Of a DNA stretch of 64,000 nucleotides, positions 43,010 through 53,532 are shown one piece after another. The stretch comes from Salinarimonas rosea DSM 21201. GTDB lineage: Bacteria > Pseudomonadota > Alphaproteobacteria > Rhizobiales > Beijerinckiaceae. The position numbers were made by a program, and so were the translations under genes. The stretch spans positions 124,001 through 188,000 of the forward strand of contig NZ_AUBC01000004.1 in NCBI RefSeq assembly GCF_000429045.1, read 5' to 3'. The notes under the pieces were generated by a model, which ran no database searches, was not told where the DNA came from, and saw nothing but the letters and a program-made list of their open reading frames with translations. Each line of letters begins with the position of its first letter. Positions within the stretch are counted from its first letter, which is position 1.

Positions 43010-43485
43010 CCGTCTCATCGCAGCCCGCCGCCTCCCCCGCCCCCACCGGCCTCGCGAGCCTCGTCTCCCGCGCGACCGGCGCGATGGAGCGCCTGCCCTG
43101 GTCGGTCCCGGCGCTGGCGCTGAGGATCTTCCCCGCCGCCGTGTTCTGGCAGTCCGGCCGCACGAAGGTCGACGGCTTCGGGCTCGCGGATTCGACGTTC
43201 TTCCTGTTCGAGCACGAATACGCGCTTCCCGTGATCGACCCGGCGCTCGCCGCCTACCTGGCGACCGCGGCGGAGCATGTCTTCCCCGTGCTGCTCGTGC
43301 TGGGGCTGGCCACGCGCTTCTCCGCGCTGGCGCTCCTCCTGATGACGCTCGTCATCCAGGTCTTCGTCTATCCCGGCGCCTGGGTGACGCACGGACTGTG
43401 GGCGGCCTGCTTCCTGGCGCTGATCGCCCGGGGACCCGGCGCGCTCTCGCTCGACCGGCTGATCGCGCGGCGCTCCGCGGCCTGA
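43006..43485 (+). CDS. DoxX-family membrane protein of the bufferin operon
   Basis: A 159-residue protein with four predicted helices ([58 protein letters not shown] and [16 protein letters not shown]). DoxX proteins often close DUF2282-MNIO-DUF2063 operons. The role is unknown; quinone-linked redox chemistry or export of the product have been suggested for the wider family. The start overlaps the bufC stop (ATGA). Confidence 0.88.
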   Translation: MTVSSQPAASPAPTGLASLVSRATGAMERLPWSVPALALRIFPAAVFWQSGRTKVDGFGLADSTFFLFEHEYALPVIDPALAAYLATAAEHVFPVLLVLGLATRFSALALLLMTLVIQVFVYPGAWVTHGLWAACFLALIARGPGALSLDRLIARRSAA

Positions 43486-43494
43486 GGCCGTGTC

Positions 43495-43815
43495 TCAGCC
43501 CTGGCGGGCGGGAGTGCGCACGGTCAGCCCGTCGAGGTCCTCGCGGACGCGGATTTGGCAGGAGAGTCGCGAGCTCGGCTTCACGTCGAAGGCGAAGTCG
43601 AGCATGTCCTCCTCCATCGGCTCGGGCTCGCCGACCTTCTCGCGCCAGGCGTCCTCCACGTAGACGTGGCAGGTGGCGCAGGCGCAGGCCCCGCCGCATT
43701 CGGCCTCGATGCCCGGCACGCCGTTGCGCACCGCGGCCTCCATCACGGTGGAGCCCGGCTCGGCCTCGACAGTGCGCGCTTCGCCCTCGACGTCGATGAA
43801 GGTGATCTTGGCCAT
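43495..43815 (-). CDS. 2Fe-2S ferredoxin (FdVI/adrenodoxin type)
   Basis: A 106-residue electron carrier with Cys ligands in [14 protein letters not shown] and a fourth Cys in SRLSCQIRV, the adrenodoxin-like pattern C-X5-C-X2-C-Xn-C. ATG at 43815 ([15 protein letters not shown]) matches the family N-terminus. Such ferredoxins serve Fe-S assembly and cytochrome P450 or other oxygenases. It stands alone, convergent with the bufferin operon, with its own candidate promoter. Confidence 0.93.
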   Translation of the reverse strand: MAKITFIDVEGEARTVEAEPGSTVMEAAVRNGVPGIEAECGGACACATCHVYVEDAWREKVGEPEPMEEDMLDFAFDVKPSSRLSCQIRVREDLDGLTVRTPARQG

Positions 43816-43851
43816 GGGGTCTCCCGGATACGGCTGCGGCGCCTCGCGGGG

Positions 43852-43880
43852 GAAGTGTGCGCTGGCGCGCGCGCTGTCAA
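43852..43880 (-). promoter_or_regulatory. Candidate promoter for the ferredoxin gene
   Basis: Minus strand TTGACA (43880-43875), 17 bp, CACTTC (43857-43852). The -35 is perfect, the -10 poor. Confidence 0.35.
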
Positions 43881-43896
43881 GCACGAGCTCGGCAGC

Positions 43897-44244
43897 TCAG
43901 CCGGCACCGTCCGCCAGGTCCACGACCGTCGCCCCGATCACCCCGCGGGTCAGCGCGACCGCCTCGGCGAGCCGCGCGCGCTCGCCGTCGATCTCGTGGC
44001 CGGCGCGCAATCCGTGCTCGCAGGCCTCGGCGCAGGCGGCGACCCGGAAGGCGCCGACGCCGCGCGCGGAGCCCTTCAGCGTGTGCGCGGCATCGATCCG
44101 CGCGCCCGGCTCGCGCGCCTCGGCGATGAGCGGCGGCAGCCGGTCGAGCTGACCCTCGAACAGGCCGAGCACCTCGCGGGCGAGGTCGGCGTCGCCGAAG
44201 GTCTGCGCATCGAGATGCGCGCGGTCGAGAAGAGGCGTGTCCAC
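43897..44244 (-). CDS. Histidine phosphotransfer (Hpt) domain protein
   Basis: A 115-residue four-helix Hpt domain with the phosphorylatable histidine H54 in AHTLKGSARGVG. Start is GTG at 44244. Hpt proteins relay phosphate between hybrid kinases and response regulators. A stand-alone Hpt protein beside the giant polar-growth gene is an arrangement I believe occurs in other Hyphomicrobiales; its kinase partners are not in this window. It is divergent from gpr across a 248-bp gap with AT-rich CtrA-like motifs. Confidence 0.85.
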   Translation of the reverse strand: MDTPLLDRAHLDAQTFGDADLAREVLGLFEGQLDRLPPLIAEAREPGARIDAAHTLKGSARGVGAFRVAACAEACEHGLRAGHEIDGERARLAEAVALTRGVIGATVVDLADGAG

Positions 44245-44295
44245 AGGTTCGGCGAGCTCCTGCGCGCGGTGTGGGGCGAAGACTCGCGAGGGCCG

Positions 44296-44322
44296 GTAAC
44301 CATAGCGTTAACGAAAACCTAA
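44296..44322. promoter_or_regulatory. CtrA-like motifs in the hpt-gpr divergent gap
   Basis: TTAA-N7-CTAA at 44308-44322 (one mismatch to TTAA-N7-TTAA) and GTAACCAT at 44296-44303 (one mismatch to the TTAACCAT half-site reported in Sinorhizobium). This is a rare AT-rich patch in a 72% GC sequence and is placed to control hpt and gpr. Confidence 0.4.
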
Positions 44323-44492
44323 AAACGCCTGTGTGGCCGGGTTTCCTAGAGCCCCGCGGCTGTCTACAGTCGCCCGCAAGATCGCGGTAGTGCGTCGATG
44401 GCCAGGAGGCGGGCCGGAGGTCGCGCGAGGCGGGCGAGCGCCGACGAGCGCGTGCGTCCTCCGCCGCGGAGTTGCGTTATCGAGGCGGCGAC

Positions 44493-47400
44493 ATGGCGAC
44501 TGAGAAAAAGCTCCAGGATCGGACCGAGGCCGCGTTTTCGGCGATCGAGCAGGCCCTGAACCTGGAAAAGGCCGGGAGCGATCCCGCGCGCGCCGAGAGC
44601 GCTCCGGCCGGGGCGGACGCACGGGCTCCCGAGACGGCGTCCGTCGAGCGGGCGCCCTCCCCGGACGAGGCGCGAATCGCCGAGGTCCGTGCCAGCTTCG
44701 CCGAGGAGCTGCGCCTCCCCGAGATCCGCGAGGACGAGCTGATGCGGACCTCCGGCTCCGCCAACGCGGCGCAGGAGCGCGGCAGCACCGCGGTCGCCGA
44801 GCCCGTCGCGCCGACGGGCGAGCCCCTCGCCTTCGGCCCCGACACGTCCCGGGTCGCCAACGACGACCGTGCCCATGTCGGGGCGCTGATGCAGGCGCTC
44901 CAGGCGCGGCCCTCCCGCAAGCCCTACGCCTGGGCGGCGGCGGCCTCGCTGGCGTGGATGCTCGGGCTCGTCGCGATCGCCGCCGCAGAGGCCGGCCTCG
45001 ACGCGCTCGTCGGCCCGTGGACGCCGGGCGAGCTCGCGGTCGCGCTCGTCCTCGTGCTTGCGCCGGTCACCTTCCTGTTCACAGCCGCGATCCTGACGGT
45101 CCGCTCGCAGGAGATGAAGCTCGTCGCCCGCTCGATCCGCGAGGTGGCGATGCGCCTCGGCCAGCCCGAGACCTTCTCGACCGACGCCGTGCAGACCGTC
45201 TCGCAGGCGGTGCGCCGCGAGGTCGCCGCCGTCGGCGACGGCATCGAGCGCGCGCTGGCCCGCGCGGGCGAGCTGGAGACGCTGGTGCGCTCCGAGATCG
45301 CGACGCTCGAGCGCGCGTATTCCGACAACGAGATCCGCATCCGCTCGCTGGTGGACGAGCTCGTCGCCCAGCGCGAATCGATCGTCACCAACGCCGAGCG
45401 CGTGCGCGGCGCCATCACCGGCTCGCATCAGGCCTTCGCCGCCGATCTCGAGAGCGCGAGCCAGCGCATCGTCGAGGCGATCGGCGTCACCGGCGAGCGG
45501 GTCTCCGGCTCGCTCGACGCGCAGGGCGCCTCGATCACCGTCGCGCTCGGCCGCGCCGGCGAGCGGGTCGTGGAGGACATCGGCCTGCGTGGGGACGAGC
45601 TCGTCGCCCGCCTCGCGGGCGCGGCCGACGACATCAAGGCCGGCGTCGCCGCGACCGGCGACGACCTCACCCGCGCCCTCGACGAGCGCGCCCGCGCGCT
45701 GACCGCCGGGCTCGGCGAGAGCGCGGACGCCGTCACGCAGAGCCTGTCGGTGACCGGCGAGACCGTCGTCGCCTCCCTGACGCGCCAGGGCGAGGAGATG
45801 CGCTACGCCTTCGAGCGCACCGCGCAGACGCTGGAGGAGAGCTTCGTCGCGCGCGGCGCCGAGCTCGACGCGCGCCTCGCCAAGACCGGAGAGATCGTCT
45901 CCGCCGACATCGCGGCGCGCGGCGACGAGATCGGCGCACGGCTCGAGAGCGCCGGCGCGAGCATCGCGGCCGGCGGCGACGCCGCCCGCGAGCGCATCGA
46001 GGATGCGGCGGGCGCGCTCGTCACCTCCCTCGCCGAGCGCGGCGACGCGCTGGCGGGGCGCCTGGAGGCGACGTCCGAGCGGCTCGAGGCGTCGATCGCG
46101 CAGAGCGGCGCGATGCTGGAGGAGCGCCTCGGCGCCACCGGCGAGCGCCTCGCCGGGATCATCGACGAGCGCGCCGGGGCCGCGACGAGCGCCATCGAGC
46201 GCGCGTCCGAGGACGTCGCCGGCACGCTCGCGAGCCGCACGGACGCGTTCCGCGTCACCTTCGACGAGGCGGCCGCGGCGCTCTCCGCGGCGCTCGGCGG
46301 CCATCAGGACGCCTTCGTCCGCAGCGTCGCCGAGCACGAGCAGGCGCTCGCGCGCGCCCTCGAGGAGGGCGCGAGCCGCACCCGCGAGGACCTGGCCGAT
46401 ACCGGGCGCGAGGTGGTGCGCGCCATCACCACGCAGGGCCTGCGCATCAACGAGGCCCTGCAGAAGACCGGGGCGAGCCTCGACGAGACCGTCGGCGCCC
46501 GCGGCGGCGCGCTCGACGCGCTCCTGGCGGAGCGCCTCGCCGGCTTCGAGAGCGTCATCGTCGAGCGCGGCGGCTCGCTGGCCGAGCGGCTCGGCGCCAC
46601 CGCGCAGGAGATCGACGGGTCCATCGCCGACAAGCTGAGCCGCCTCGAGGCGACGATCGTCGAGCGCGGCGGCGATCTCGCCGACCGCTTCGGGCGCGAC
46701 GTCGAGACCTTCGCGAGCGTCGTCGTCGACCGCTTCGGCGAGATCGACCGCGTCATCAACGTCCAGGGCGCGGCGCTGGCGGAGACGCTGGCGCAGAGCG
46801 CCCGGGCGGCGACCGAGACGATCGAGCAGCAGCTCGCCTCGCTCGAGGCCCGCTCCGAGACGCGGGCGCTCGAGATCACCGCGACCTTCGACGAGCTCGT
46901 CGCCAAGGTCGACCAGAGCCTGGGCGCGCGCTCGAGCGCGCTCAACGAGGCGCTCGTGGTGCGCACCGGCGAGATGGCTCGCGTCCTCGCCGAGGGCGGG
47001 CGCGAGGTCGCCCGCTCGCTGGAGACGCGCGCCGCCGAGATCGGCGACATCGTCGCCGCCCGCTCCGCGGCGCTGTCCGAGACGCTCTCCGGCAAGGCCG
47101 CGGAGATCAACGCGGTGCTCGGCGGGCGCGCGGAGGAGATCGCGCAGACGCTCGACAGCCGCGTCGCCGATCTCGAGACCCGCGTCGTCGGCCGGCTCGA
47201 GACCGTCGCCGAGACGCTCGACGCCCGCGGCCGCGCCATCGACGAGACGCTCGAGGCCCGCGCCGACTCGCTCGCCGCGATCTACGACGCCAGCGGCAAG
47301 GCGATCGACGAGACGCTGGCCGCCCGCGGCGAGGCGCTCGCGACCCTCTTCGACGCCCGCGCCCGCGAGGTCGCGCAGACGCTCGATGCCCGCACCGACG

Positions 47401-50400
47401 GGCTCGCGCGCGTCTTCGACGAGAAGGGTGCGCTCATCGCCAGCACGCTCGAGGCCCGCGGCCGCGAGGCGGCGGACGCGCTCGACGCCCGCACCCGCGA
47501 GGTCGCGGCCTCGCTGGGCAATCGCATGGGCGAGATCGCCTCGCTGCTCTCCGAGTCGAGCCGCTCGCTCGCCTCCGTCATCGATGAGCGCGGCGAGGCC
47601 GTGGTGGGCACGCTCAGCGCCCGCATGGGCGAGATCCGCGCGCTCTTCGACGATCGCACGGGTGCCTTCGCCACGCTCCTCGACGAGCAGGGCCGGCGCG
47701 TGCTCGACACGCTCGGCGCCCGGATGGAGGAGGTCACCACCCTCCTCGACGACCGCACCGGCACGCTCGCCGGCCTGCTCGACGACCGCACCGCGACCTT
47801 CGCCGGCCTCGTCGACGACCGCGGCCAGGGGCTCGTCGATGCGCTCGGCGCGAAGCTCGGCGAGACCGCGACGCTCCTCGACGCCCGCTCCAAGCTGTTC
47901 GCCAGCCTGCTCGACGAGCGCGGCGAGCGGCTCGTGGCGACGCTCGGCGCCCGCGTCGGCGAGATCGAGGACCTGCTGGCGACCGGCGGTGAGCGCCTCG
48001 GCGCCGGCCTCGACCAGCGCGGCGAGGCCCTCATCGGCAGCCTCGAGGAGCGGATCGGCCGCGTCGAGGCCCTGTTCGACGAGCGCGGCGCGCGTCTCGG
48101 CGAGGCGCTCGAGCGCAGCGGCGACGCCCTCGTCGGCGGCCTGGAGAGCCGGATCGACCGAATGGGCACGCTCTTCGACGAGCGCGGCGCGGCGCTGGGC
48201 GTCTCGCTGGCCAAGACCGGCGAGGCGCTCGTCGGCGGCCTCGAGGCGCGCATCGGGCGCGTCGAGGCTCTCTTCGTGGACGGCGAGGCGCGGCTGGGCA
48301 CCACGCTCGACCAGCGCGGCGAGGCCCTGCTCGGCCAGCTCGAGACCAAGGTCGGCCGCGTCTCGGCGCTGTTCGACCGCGGCGGCGCGACCATCGCCGA
48401 GATCCTCGACAAGCGCTCGGACGCGATCATCGTCTCCATGGGCGAGAACATCGACCGCATGACCGGCGTGCTCGACGGGCGCACCAGCGCCCTGACGCAG
48501 TCGCTCGACGAGCGCACCGGCGCCGTGGCGCACCTGATCGAGGAGCGCGGCGACGCGCTCGTGGGCGCGCTCGGGCATCGCCTCGGCGACCTCGAGGGCC
48601 TGATCGACGGCCGCGGCGGCGCGCTCGTCGCGGCGCTCGGCGCCCGCGCCGACGCCATCGGCCGCGACGTCGAGGCGCTGTCGCGCCAGCTGACGGAGTC
48701 GCTCGGCTCACAGAGCCGCGACCTGCTCGACGGCCTGCGCAGCCAGGGCGCCGCGCTGGAGGAGGCGTGGAGCCGGTCGAACCAGACGCTGCGCACGAGC
48801 CTCGACGAGGGCACGCGCGAGGCGGTGACGACGCTCGTCTCCACCAACGAGCGCATCCGCACCGAGCTCGGCGGCGTGCTGTTGCGCCTCCACGACGCCA
48901 ACCGCGCCCTGCGCGACGTCGCCGGCGCCACGGCGGGCAGCCTCGGCGAGGTCGAGCAGGCGCTCGGCGGGCGCGCGCAGGAGATCGCGCGCCTCATCGA
49001 GGACGTCGCGCGCCAGACCCGCGACGCGGCCGAGCGCGTCGAGCACCAGGTCGCCGCGCTGGGCGCGGTCTCCGGCGGCGCGATCCGCGAGGCGGGCGAG
49101 CTCGCCGTGCTGCTCGACGAGCGCGGCCGCAGCGTCTCGGATTCCACCCGCGACCAGCTCGCCGCGCTCACCGAGGCGACGACCGCCCTCGAGCGACTCG
49201 AGAGCCGCCTCGACGGCTCGCTCGGCGAGCGCTCGCAGACGCTGGAGGCACTGCTCGGACGCATCGAGGAGCGCTCGGACGAGATCGAGCGGGCGACGCG
49301 CGCCTTCTCCGGCCTGATCGAGGGCTCGCTCGCGCAGGCGGAGACCCGCGCGCGCGACATCGGCCAGGTCCTCGCCGCCACCGCGGAGAGCACGACGAAG
49401 GCGATCGACGGCGAGTTCGAGAAGATCCGCGCCGCGACCGGGGACCAGCGCACCCGCACCGCGCTCGCCATCCGCGACGCCTACGGCGAGGTCGCCGCGG
49501 ACATGAACGCGGCGCTCGAGGGCGCGGCCGGGCGCTTCCGCGACGCCGCCGACGAGCTGCGCGCCATGACCGCGCGCATCCACGAGGAGCTCGAGAGCAC
49601 CCGCGCCGAGCTGCGCCGCGGGGTGCTCGAGCTGCCCAAGGAGACGGAGGAGAACGCCGCCGCCATGCGCCGCGTCGTCTCCGACCAGATCAAGGCTCTC
49701 AACGAGCTCGCCTCCCTCGTCAGCCGCTCGAACAAGGCGGTGGACACGATCTCGGCCGAGGCGGCCCAGGCCGGGACGCATCGTGCGGTCGCCGGCGCGG
49801 CCGGCGGCGGGGTGACCGCGGCGCAGGCGACCTACCAGACGGCCGCGGTGAGCGTCCCCGCCTCGAGCCCTGCGCCGGCACGCCCCGCCGAGCCCTACGC
49901 CACGGCGCCGGGCCTGCGCGGCGCCGCCGGCCCGGCCGGCGCAGCCAACGGCGGCAACGGCGGCAACGGGAACGGCATGCCGCGCGGCGAGAAGATGTCG
50001 CTCAAGCGCGACGAGCCCGCCCCGCGCGACGCCGGCCGCGCCGGCTGGCTGTCGGATCTCCTCGTGCGCGCCTCCGAGGACGAGGCGCCCGTGCGGGCGC
50101 CCCAGAGCCAGCCTCAGCCCGAGCGTGCCCGGGAGCCCGCACCCCAGGCGCGGCCCGAGCCGGTTGCGCAGCGCACCCGGGGCGGCAACGCGCTCGACAG
50201 CCTCAACTCGATCTCCGTCGACATCGCCCGGATGATCGTGCACGAGGCCGCGGTGGACTTCTGGAACCGCTACGAGCCCGGCGTCATGGCCGAGTTCGAG
50301 CCGCGGCTCTACACCCAGCAGGGACGCCAGACCTTCGAGGAGATCCGCCGCAAGTACCGCCGCGACGCGGAATTCCGCCAGACGGTCGACCGTTACGTCG

Positions 50401-50531
50401 AGGAGTTCGAGCGGCTTCTCACCGAGGTCGCCCGCGACGACCGGGACCAGGTGCTGACCCGCACCTACCTGACCTCCGAGACCGGCAAGGTCTACACGAT
50501 GCTCGCCCACGCGAGCGGGCGCCTGGCGTGA
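44493..50531 (+). CDS. gpr: Giant growth-pole-ring protein (GPR / RgsE-like)
   Basis: A 2012-residue membrane-anchored protein. A 140-residue charged N-terminus is followed by two helices (about 144-165 and 179-203), then some 1,600 residues of apolipoprotein-like helical repeats built from units such as [22 protein letters not shown], and a conserved C-terminal domain (about 1890-2012: [20 protein letters not shown]). This architecture matches Agrobacterium GPR and Sinorhizobium RgsE, which form a ring at the growing pole and are needed for unipolar growth. I start at ATG 44493 (MATEKK) after GAGG; a TTG seven codons upstream is less likely. hemF follows by 13 bp. Confidence 0.88.
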   Translation: MATEKKLQDRTEAAFSAIEQALNLEKAGSDPARAESAPAGADARAPETASVERAPSPDEARIAEVRASFAEELRLPEIREDELMRTSGSANAAQERGSTAVAEPVAPTGEPLAFGPDTSRVANDDRAHVGALMQALQARPSRKPYAWAAAASLAWMLGLVAIAAAEAGLDALVGPWTPGELAVALVLVLAPVTFLFTAAILTVRSQEMKLVARSIREVAMRLGQPETFSTDAVQTVSQAVRREVAAVGDGIERALARAGELETLVRSEIATLERAYSDNEIRIRSLVDELVAQRESIVTNAERVRGAITGSHQAFAADLESASQRIVEAIGVTGERVSGSLDAQGASITVALGRAGERVVEDIGLRGDELVARLAGAADDIKAGVAATGDDLTRALDERARALTAGLGESADAVTQSLSVTGETVVASLTRQGEEMRYAFERTAQTLEESFVARGAELDARLAKTGEIVSADIAARGDEIGARLESAGASIAAGGDAARERIEDAAGALVTSLAERGDALAGRLEATSERLEASIAQSGAMLEERLGATGERLAGIIDERAGAATSAIERASEDVAGTLASRTDAFRVTFDEAAAALSAALGGHQDAFVRSVAEHEQALARALEEGASRTREDLADTGREVVRAITTQGLRINEALQKTGASLDETVGARGGALDALLAERLAGFESVIVERGGSLAERLGATAQEIDGSIADKLSRLEATIVERGGDLADRFGRDVETFASVVVDRFGEIDRVINVQGAALAETLAQSARAATETIEQQLASLEARSETRALEITATFDELVAKVDQSLGARSSALNEALVVRTGEMARVLAEGGREVARSLETRAAEIGDIVAARSAALSETLSGKAAEINAVLGGRAEEIAQTLDSRVADLETRVVGRLETVAETLDARGRAIDETLEARADSLAAIYDASGKAIDETLAARGEALATLFDARAREVAQTLDARTDGLARVFDEKGALIASTLEARGREAADALDARTREVAASLGNRMGEIASLLSESSRSLASVIDERGEAVVGTLSARMGEIRALFDDRTGAFATLLDEQGRRVLDTLGARMEEVTTLLDDRTGTLAGLLDDRTATFAGLVDDRGQGLVDALGAKLGETATLLDARSKLFASLLDERGERLVATLGARVGEIEDLLATGGERLGAGLDQRGEALIGSLEERIGRVEALFDERGARLGEALERSGDALVGGLESRIDRMGTLFDERGAALGVSLAKTGEALVGGLEARIGRVEALFVDGEARLGTTLDQRGEALLGQLETKVGRVSALFDRGGATIAEILDKRSDAIIVSMGENIDRMTGVLDGRTSALTQSLDERTGAVAHLIEERGDALVGALGHRLGDLEGLIDGRGGALVAALGARADAIGRDVEALSRQLTESLGSQSRDLLDGLRSQGAALEEAWSRSNQTLRTSLDEGTREAVTTLVSTNERIRTELGGVLLRLHDANRALRDVAGATAGSLGEVEQALGGRAQEIARLIEDVARQTRDAAERVEHQVAALGAVSGGAIREAGELAVLLDERGRSVSDSTRDQLAALTEATTALERLESRLDGSLGERSQTLEALLGRIEERSDEIERATRAFSGLIEGSLAQAETRARDIGQVLAATAESTTKAIDGEFEKIRAATGDQRTRTALAIRDAYGEVAADMNAALEGAAGRFRDAADELRAMTARIHEELESTRAELRRGVLELPKETEENAAAMRRVVSDQIKALNELASLVSRSNKAVDTISAEAAQAGTHRAVAGAAGGGVTAAQATYQTAAVSVPASSPAPARPAEPYATAPGLRGAAGPAGAANGGNGGNGNGMPRGEKMSLKRDEPAPRDAGRAGWLSDLLVRASEDEAPVRAPQSQPQPERAREPAPQARPEPVAQRTRGGNALDSLNSISVDIARMIVHEAAVDFWNRYEPGVMAEFEPRLYTQQGRQTFEEIRRKYRRDAEFRQTVDRYVEEFERLLTEVARDDRDQVLTRTYLTSETGKVYTMLAHASGRLA

Positions 50532-50544
50532 CGGAGGAGCGGGG

Positions 50545-51471
50545 ATGACCGACGCGACGCCCGACCCGGCGCCCTGGGACCCGGCCGACGTCGAGCGGCT
50601 CCAGGCGGCGATGCCCGCCTGGTGCGCCGAGCTGCAGGGCCGGATCACCGCCGCCTTCGAGGCGATCGAGGACGAGGCGACGGGCCCCTTCGATGCGGAA
50701 GCGCCCGGCGAGCCCGGGCGCTTCGAACGAGCGCCCTGGTCGCGCAAGGACCACACCGGCGCCGACGGCGGCGGCGGCACCATGGCGATGATGCGCGGGC
50801 GCGTGTTCGAGAAGGTGGGCGTCCACGTCTCGACGGTGCACGGCGAGTTCGCGCCCGAGTTCCGCGGCCAGATCCCCGGCTCGGACGCCGATCCGCGCTT
50901 CTGGGCGGCGGGCATCTCGCTCATCGCCCACCCCTGGAACCCGCACGCGCCGACCGTGCACATGAACACGCGCTTCGTGAAGACGACGAAGCCGTGGTTC
51001 GGCGGCGGCGCGGACCTGACGCCGGTGCTCGAGCGCAGGCGCACGCAGGACGACCCCGACAGCGCGGCCTTCCACGCCGCCATGCGCGGCGCCTGCGAGG
51101 CTTATCGCGACATCGCCGACTACGACCGCTACAAGGCCTGGTGCGACGAGTATTTCTGGCTCAAGCACCGCAACGAGCCGCGCGGCATCGGCGGCATCTT
51201 CTACGACTATCATTGGTCGGGCGACCCGGACCGCGACCTCGCCTTCACCAAGGCCGTGGGGCTCGCCTTCCTCGAGATCTACCCGCGGATCCTGCGCGCC
51301 GACATGGCGACGCCCTGGACGGCGGAGGACCGGCGCGAGCAGCAGATCCGCCGCGGCCGCTACGTCGAGTACAACCTGCTCTACGATCGCGGCACGATCT
51401 TCGGCCTCAAGACCGGCGGCAACGTCGCCTCGATCCTGTCGTCCATGCCCCCGACGGTTCGCTGGCCGTGA
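50545..51471 (+). CDS. hemF: Oxygen-dependent coproporphyrinogen III oxidase
   Basis: Haem-pathway enzyme of 308 residues that decarboxylates coproporphyrinogen III to protoporphyrinogen IX with O2. Signatures are [58 protein letters not shown], and the C-terminal [19 protein letters not shown]. Start ATG 50545 follows GGAGGAG, only 13 bp after gpr, so it may be co-transcribed with it despite the unrelated role. It is convergent with the sulfoquinovose operon. Confidence 0.96.
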   Translation: MTDATPDPAPWDPADVERLQAAMPAWCAELQGRITAAFEAIEDEATGPFDAEAPGEPGRFERAPWSRKDHTGADGGGGTMAMMRGRVFEKVGVHVSTVHGEFAPEFRGQIPGSDADPRFWAAGISLIAHPWNPHAPTVHMNTRFVKTTKPWFGGGADLTPVLERRRTQDDPDSAAFHAAMRGACEAYRDIADYDRYKAWCDEYFWLKHRNEPRGIGGIFYDYHWSGDPDRDLAFTKAVGLAFLEIYPRILRADMATPWTAEDRREQQIRRGRYVEYNLLYDRGTIFGLKTGGNVASILSSMPPTVRWP

Positions 51472-51479
51472 CGGGCGCC

Positions 51480-51498
51480 TCCTCCCCTCCGGGGAGGA
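51480..51498. terminator. Hairpin element after hemF (second exact copy)
   Basis: Perfect stem TCCTCCCC-TCC-GGGGAGGA between convergent hemF and the sulfoquinovosidase gene; same stem as 27615-27633. Confidence 0.65.
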
Positions 51499-51504
51499 CG
51501 CGGA

Positions 51505-53520
51505 TCAGCCCGTCGCGAACTCCCGCCGCACGCCCTCGAACAGCTCGGCGAAGGCGCTGCCCTCGCGCCAGAACACCGGCGGCTCGCCGAACGGTGCCGC
51601 GACCGTGGCGTCGCGTCCGCCATCGAAGCGCGCGCCGGACCACAGGTGCACCCAGCGTGCGCCGGCAGGGAGCCAGGTCGTCCACTCCCGCTCGCCCGCC
51701 CGCCAGACCGGCGCGACGAGGAGGTCGCGGCCGTAGAGATAGGCGTCCTGCACGTCGAAGGTCCGCTCGTCCTCCTCGAAGTGGAGGAAGAGCGGCCGCT
51801 GGCAGGGCAGCCCGGTCTCGACGGCGTCCGCGACGAGCCCGCGCAGGTAGGGCACGAGCGCCTTCCAGATCCGCGTCGCGCGGGCGAAGTGGGCGAGCAG
51901 CTCGGGGCTGTCGTCGAACTGGATGTTCTCGCGCGGGCGGTTGCCCTCGTGCGTGCGCATCACCGGCGTGAAGGCGGCCATCTCCGCCCAGCGGATCATC
52001 AGCTCGGCGGTGCGCACGTTGCCGAACAGGCTCGTGTAGCCGCCGATGTCGGAGTGGTGATAGGCGTTGCCGACGAGCCCCGCCGACAGCGCCCCGCAGA
52101 TCACCGTGACGAGCCCGTCGTGGCGCGAGAAGTCGACCGACTGGTCACCGGCCCAGAGCAGCGGGCAGCGCCGCTGCACGCCGGTGAAGCCCGCGCGCAT
52201 GAAGAACAGCGCCTCCCCCGTCATGCCCCGGTTCTCGACCGCCCGGGCGTTCACCTCCGCCCAGAGGACCGGCCAGGCATTGTGCATCATCATCGGGTCC
52301 GAGCCGTCCGAGAGGACGACGTCGATGGGCAGGTACTCGCCGAAGTCGGCCATCCAGCCGGACAGCCCGGCATCGATCATCTCCCGGCCGATCACCCGCT
52401 CCTCGAACCAGGCGCAGGCGGCCGGCGCGGTGAAGTCGACGATGCCGCAGTCGAACTCGCCGAAATCGACGCGGTAGGTCTCGCCGGCCCGGTTGCGCGC
52501 GAGGTGCCCCGCCGCCTCGGCCTCGGGGAAGAGCGTGCCGTCGACCGCGAGATAGGGGTTCACGTAGCCCATGAAGCGGATGCCGCGCGCGTTCAGCGCC
52601 GCGATCGCGTCGCGAAGGCCCGGGTACCAGCGCTCGTTCGCCCGCCAGTCCCAGAACAGCCGCCGGCCGAAGGAGGTGTCGCGGATGCCGACCCAGTCCT
52701 CGCACCACAGTGCCGAGACCGCGCAGCCGGCCTCGAGGAACTTCTCCAGGCGCGGGAGCGAGTTGGCGCCGTCCTTCAGCCCGATGATCGCGCCGTTCAT
52801 CACCCAGTCCGGCAGCGGCGGCTGGCGGCCGAAGCGCTCGGAGAGGCGCGACACCAGCGCCTCCAGGCGGGGCGCGCCGAACATCTCGATGCGCTCGGGC
52901 ACCGCCCAGACCTCGATCTCGTGGAAGGAGCGGCGGCGGAAGTCGAAGGCGGAATAGGCCGTCGTCTCGACATGGAGCGCGTAGCGGCGCGTCGAGAGGA
53001 AGGTCGGCTGCGGGTAGTTGGTATGCCAGTAGTCGCCGCCGGCGCCGCCGGTCTTGTCGGCCTGGAACGTGATCTCGCTTTTCTTGTCGCGCCCGACGCC
53101 GGGCTCGGAGGTCCACAGCGGGAACTTGCGGCCGGAGAGATCGAAATACGACATTTGCTCGCCGCCGCCGTAGACCCGCTCGCCCGGCTCCGCCTCGACG
53201 CGCAGCCAGAACCGGTCGATCGCCGCGTCCGCCTCCACGAACACGAGCGCGCCGGCCTCCTCGTCGCCCTCGATCGCCGCGACGAGGCGCGGCTTCGCCT
53301 CCGGGCTCGTCGAGAAGGCGACGAGCCGCCCCGCGACAGCCGCGTGCCGCAGGCCGACGCGCTCCTCGACGTGGTCCTCGATCTCGAAATTGCCGCGGTA
53401 CATCGCGATCCGCGGCTCGCCGCGCCCGACGAAGAGGCAGGGCCGGTCGGGCCGGTGCCGCAGCACGAGACGCGCGCCGAGGTACAGGTCGAAGCCGTCG
53501 TCGACAGCGACGAGGTGCAT
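51505..53520 (-). CDS. yihQ: Sulfoquinovosidase (glycoside hydrolase family 31, YihQ-like)
   Basis: A 671-residue GH31 enzyme predicted to release sulfoquinovose from sulfolipid glycosides. The nucleophile is D392 in GWMADFGEYLP and the acid/base D459 in LLWAGDQ; their 67-residue spacing equals that of E. coli YihQ (D405, D472). Residues I align with the YihQ sulfonate pocket (R301, W304, Y508) are present as R287, W290 (RRLFW) and Y495 (DIGGYTS). This distinguishes it from ordinary alpha-glucosidases. No signal peptide is visible, so it acts in the cytoplasm. It is the last gene of a six-gene operon, 12 bp after the dehydrogenase. Confidence 0.85.
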   Translation of the reverse strand: MHLVAVDDGFDLYLGARLVLRHRPDRPCLFVGRGEPRIAMYRGNFEIEDHVEERVGLRHAAVAGRLVAFSTSPEAKPRLVAAIEGDEEAGALVFVEADAAIDRFWLRVEAEPGERVYGGGEQMSYFDLSGRKFPLWTSEPGVGRDKKSEITFQADKTGGAGGDYWHTNYPQPTFLSTRRYALHVETTAYSAFDFRRRSFHEIEVWAVPERIEMFGAPRLEALVSRLSERFGRQPPLPDWVMNGAIIGLKDGANSLPRLEKFLEAGCAVSALWCEDWVGIRDTSFGRRLFWDWRANERWYPGLRDAIAALNARGIRFMGYVNPYLAVDGTLFPEAEAAGHLARNRAGETYRVDFGEFDCGIVDFTAPAACAWFEERVIGREMIDAGLSGWMADFGEYLPIDVVLSDGSDPMMMHNAWPVLWAEVNARAVENRGMTGEALFFMRAGFTGVQRRCPLLWAGDQSVDFSRHDGLVTVICGALSAGLVGNAYHHSDIGGYTSLFGNVRTAELMIRWAEMAAFTPVMRTHEGNRPRENIQFDDSPELLAHFARATRIWKALVPYLRGLVADAVETGLPCQRPLFLHFEEDERTFDVQDAYLYGRDLLVAPVWRAGEREWTTWLPAGARWVHLWSGARFDGGRDATVAAPFGEPPVFWREGSAFAELFEGVRREFATG

Positions 53521-53532
53521 GGGATGGTGCCT

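Noticed and set aside
44472-44492. TTG start for the giant protein seven codons upstream
   Set aside because: ATG at 44493 has a better placed ribosome-binding site, and TTG starts are rare.
44364-48578. 1404-residue open frame antisense to the giant polar-growth gene
   Set aside because: It follows from periodic GC-rich codons of the repeat region; the composition is Arg/Ala/Gly-biased with no family resemblance, and the opposite strand encodes a recognisable protein.
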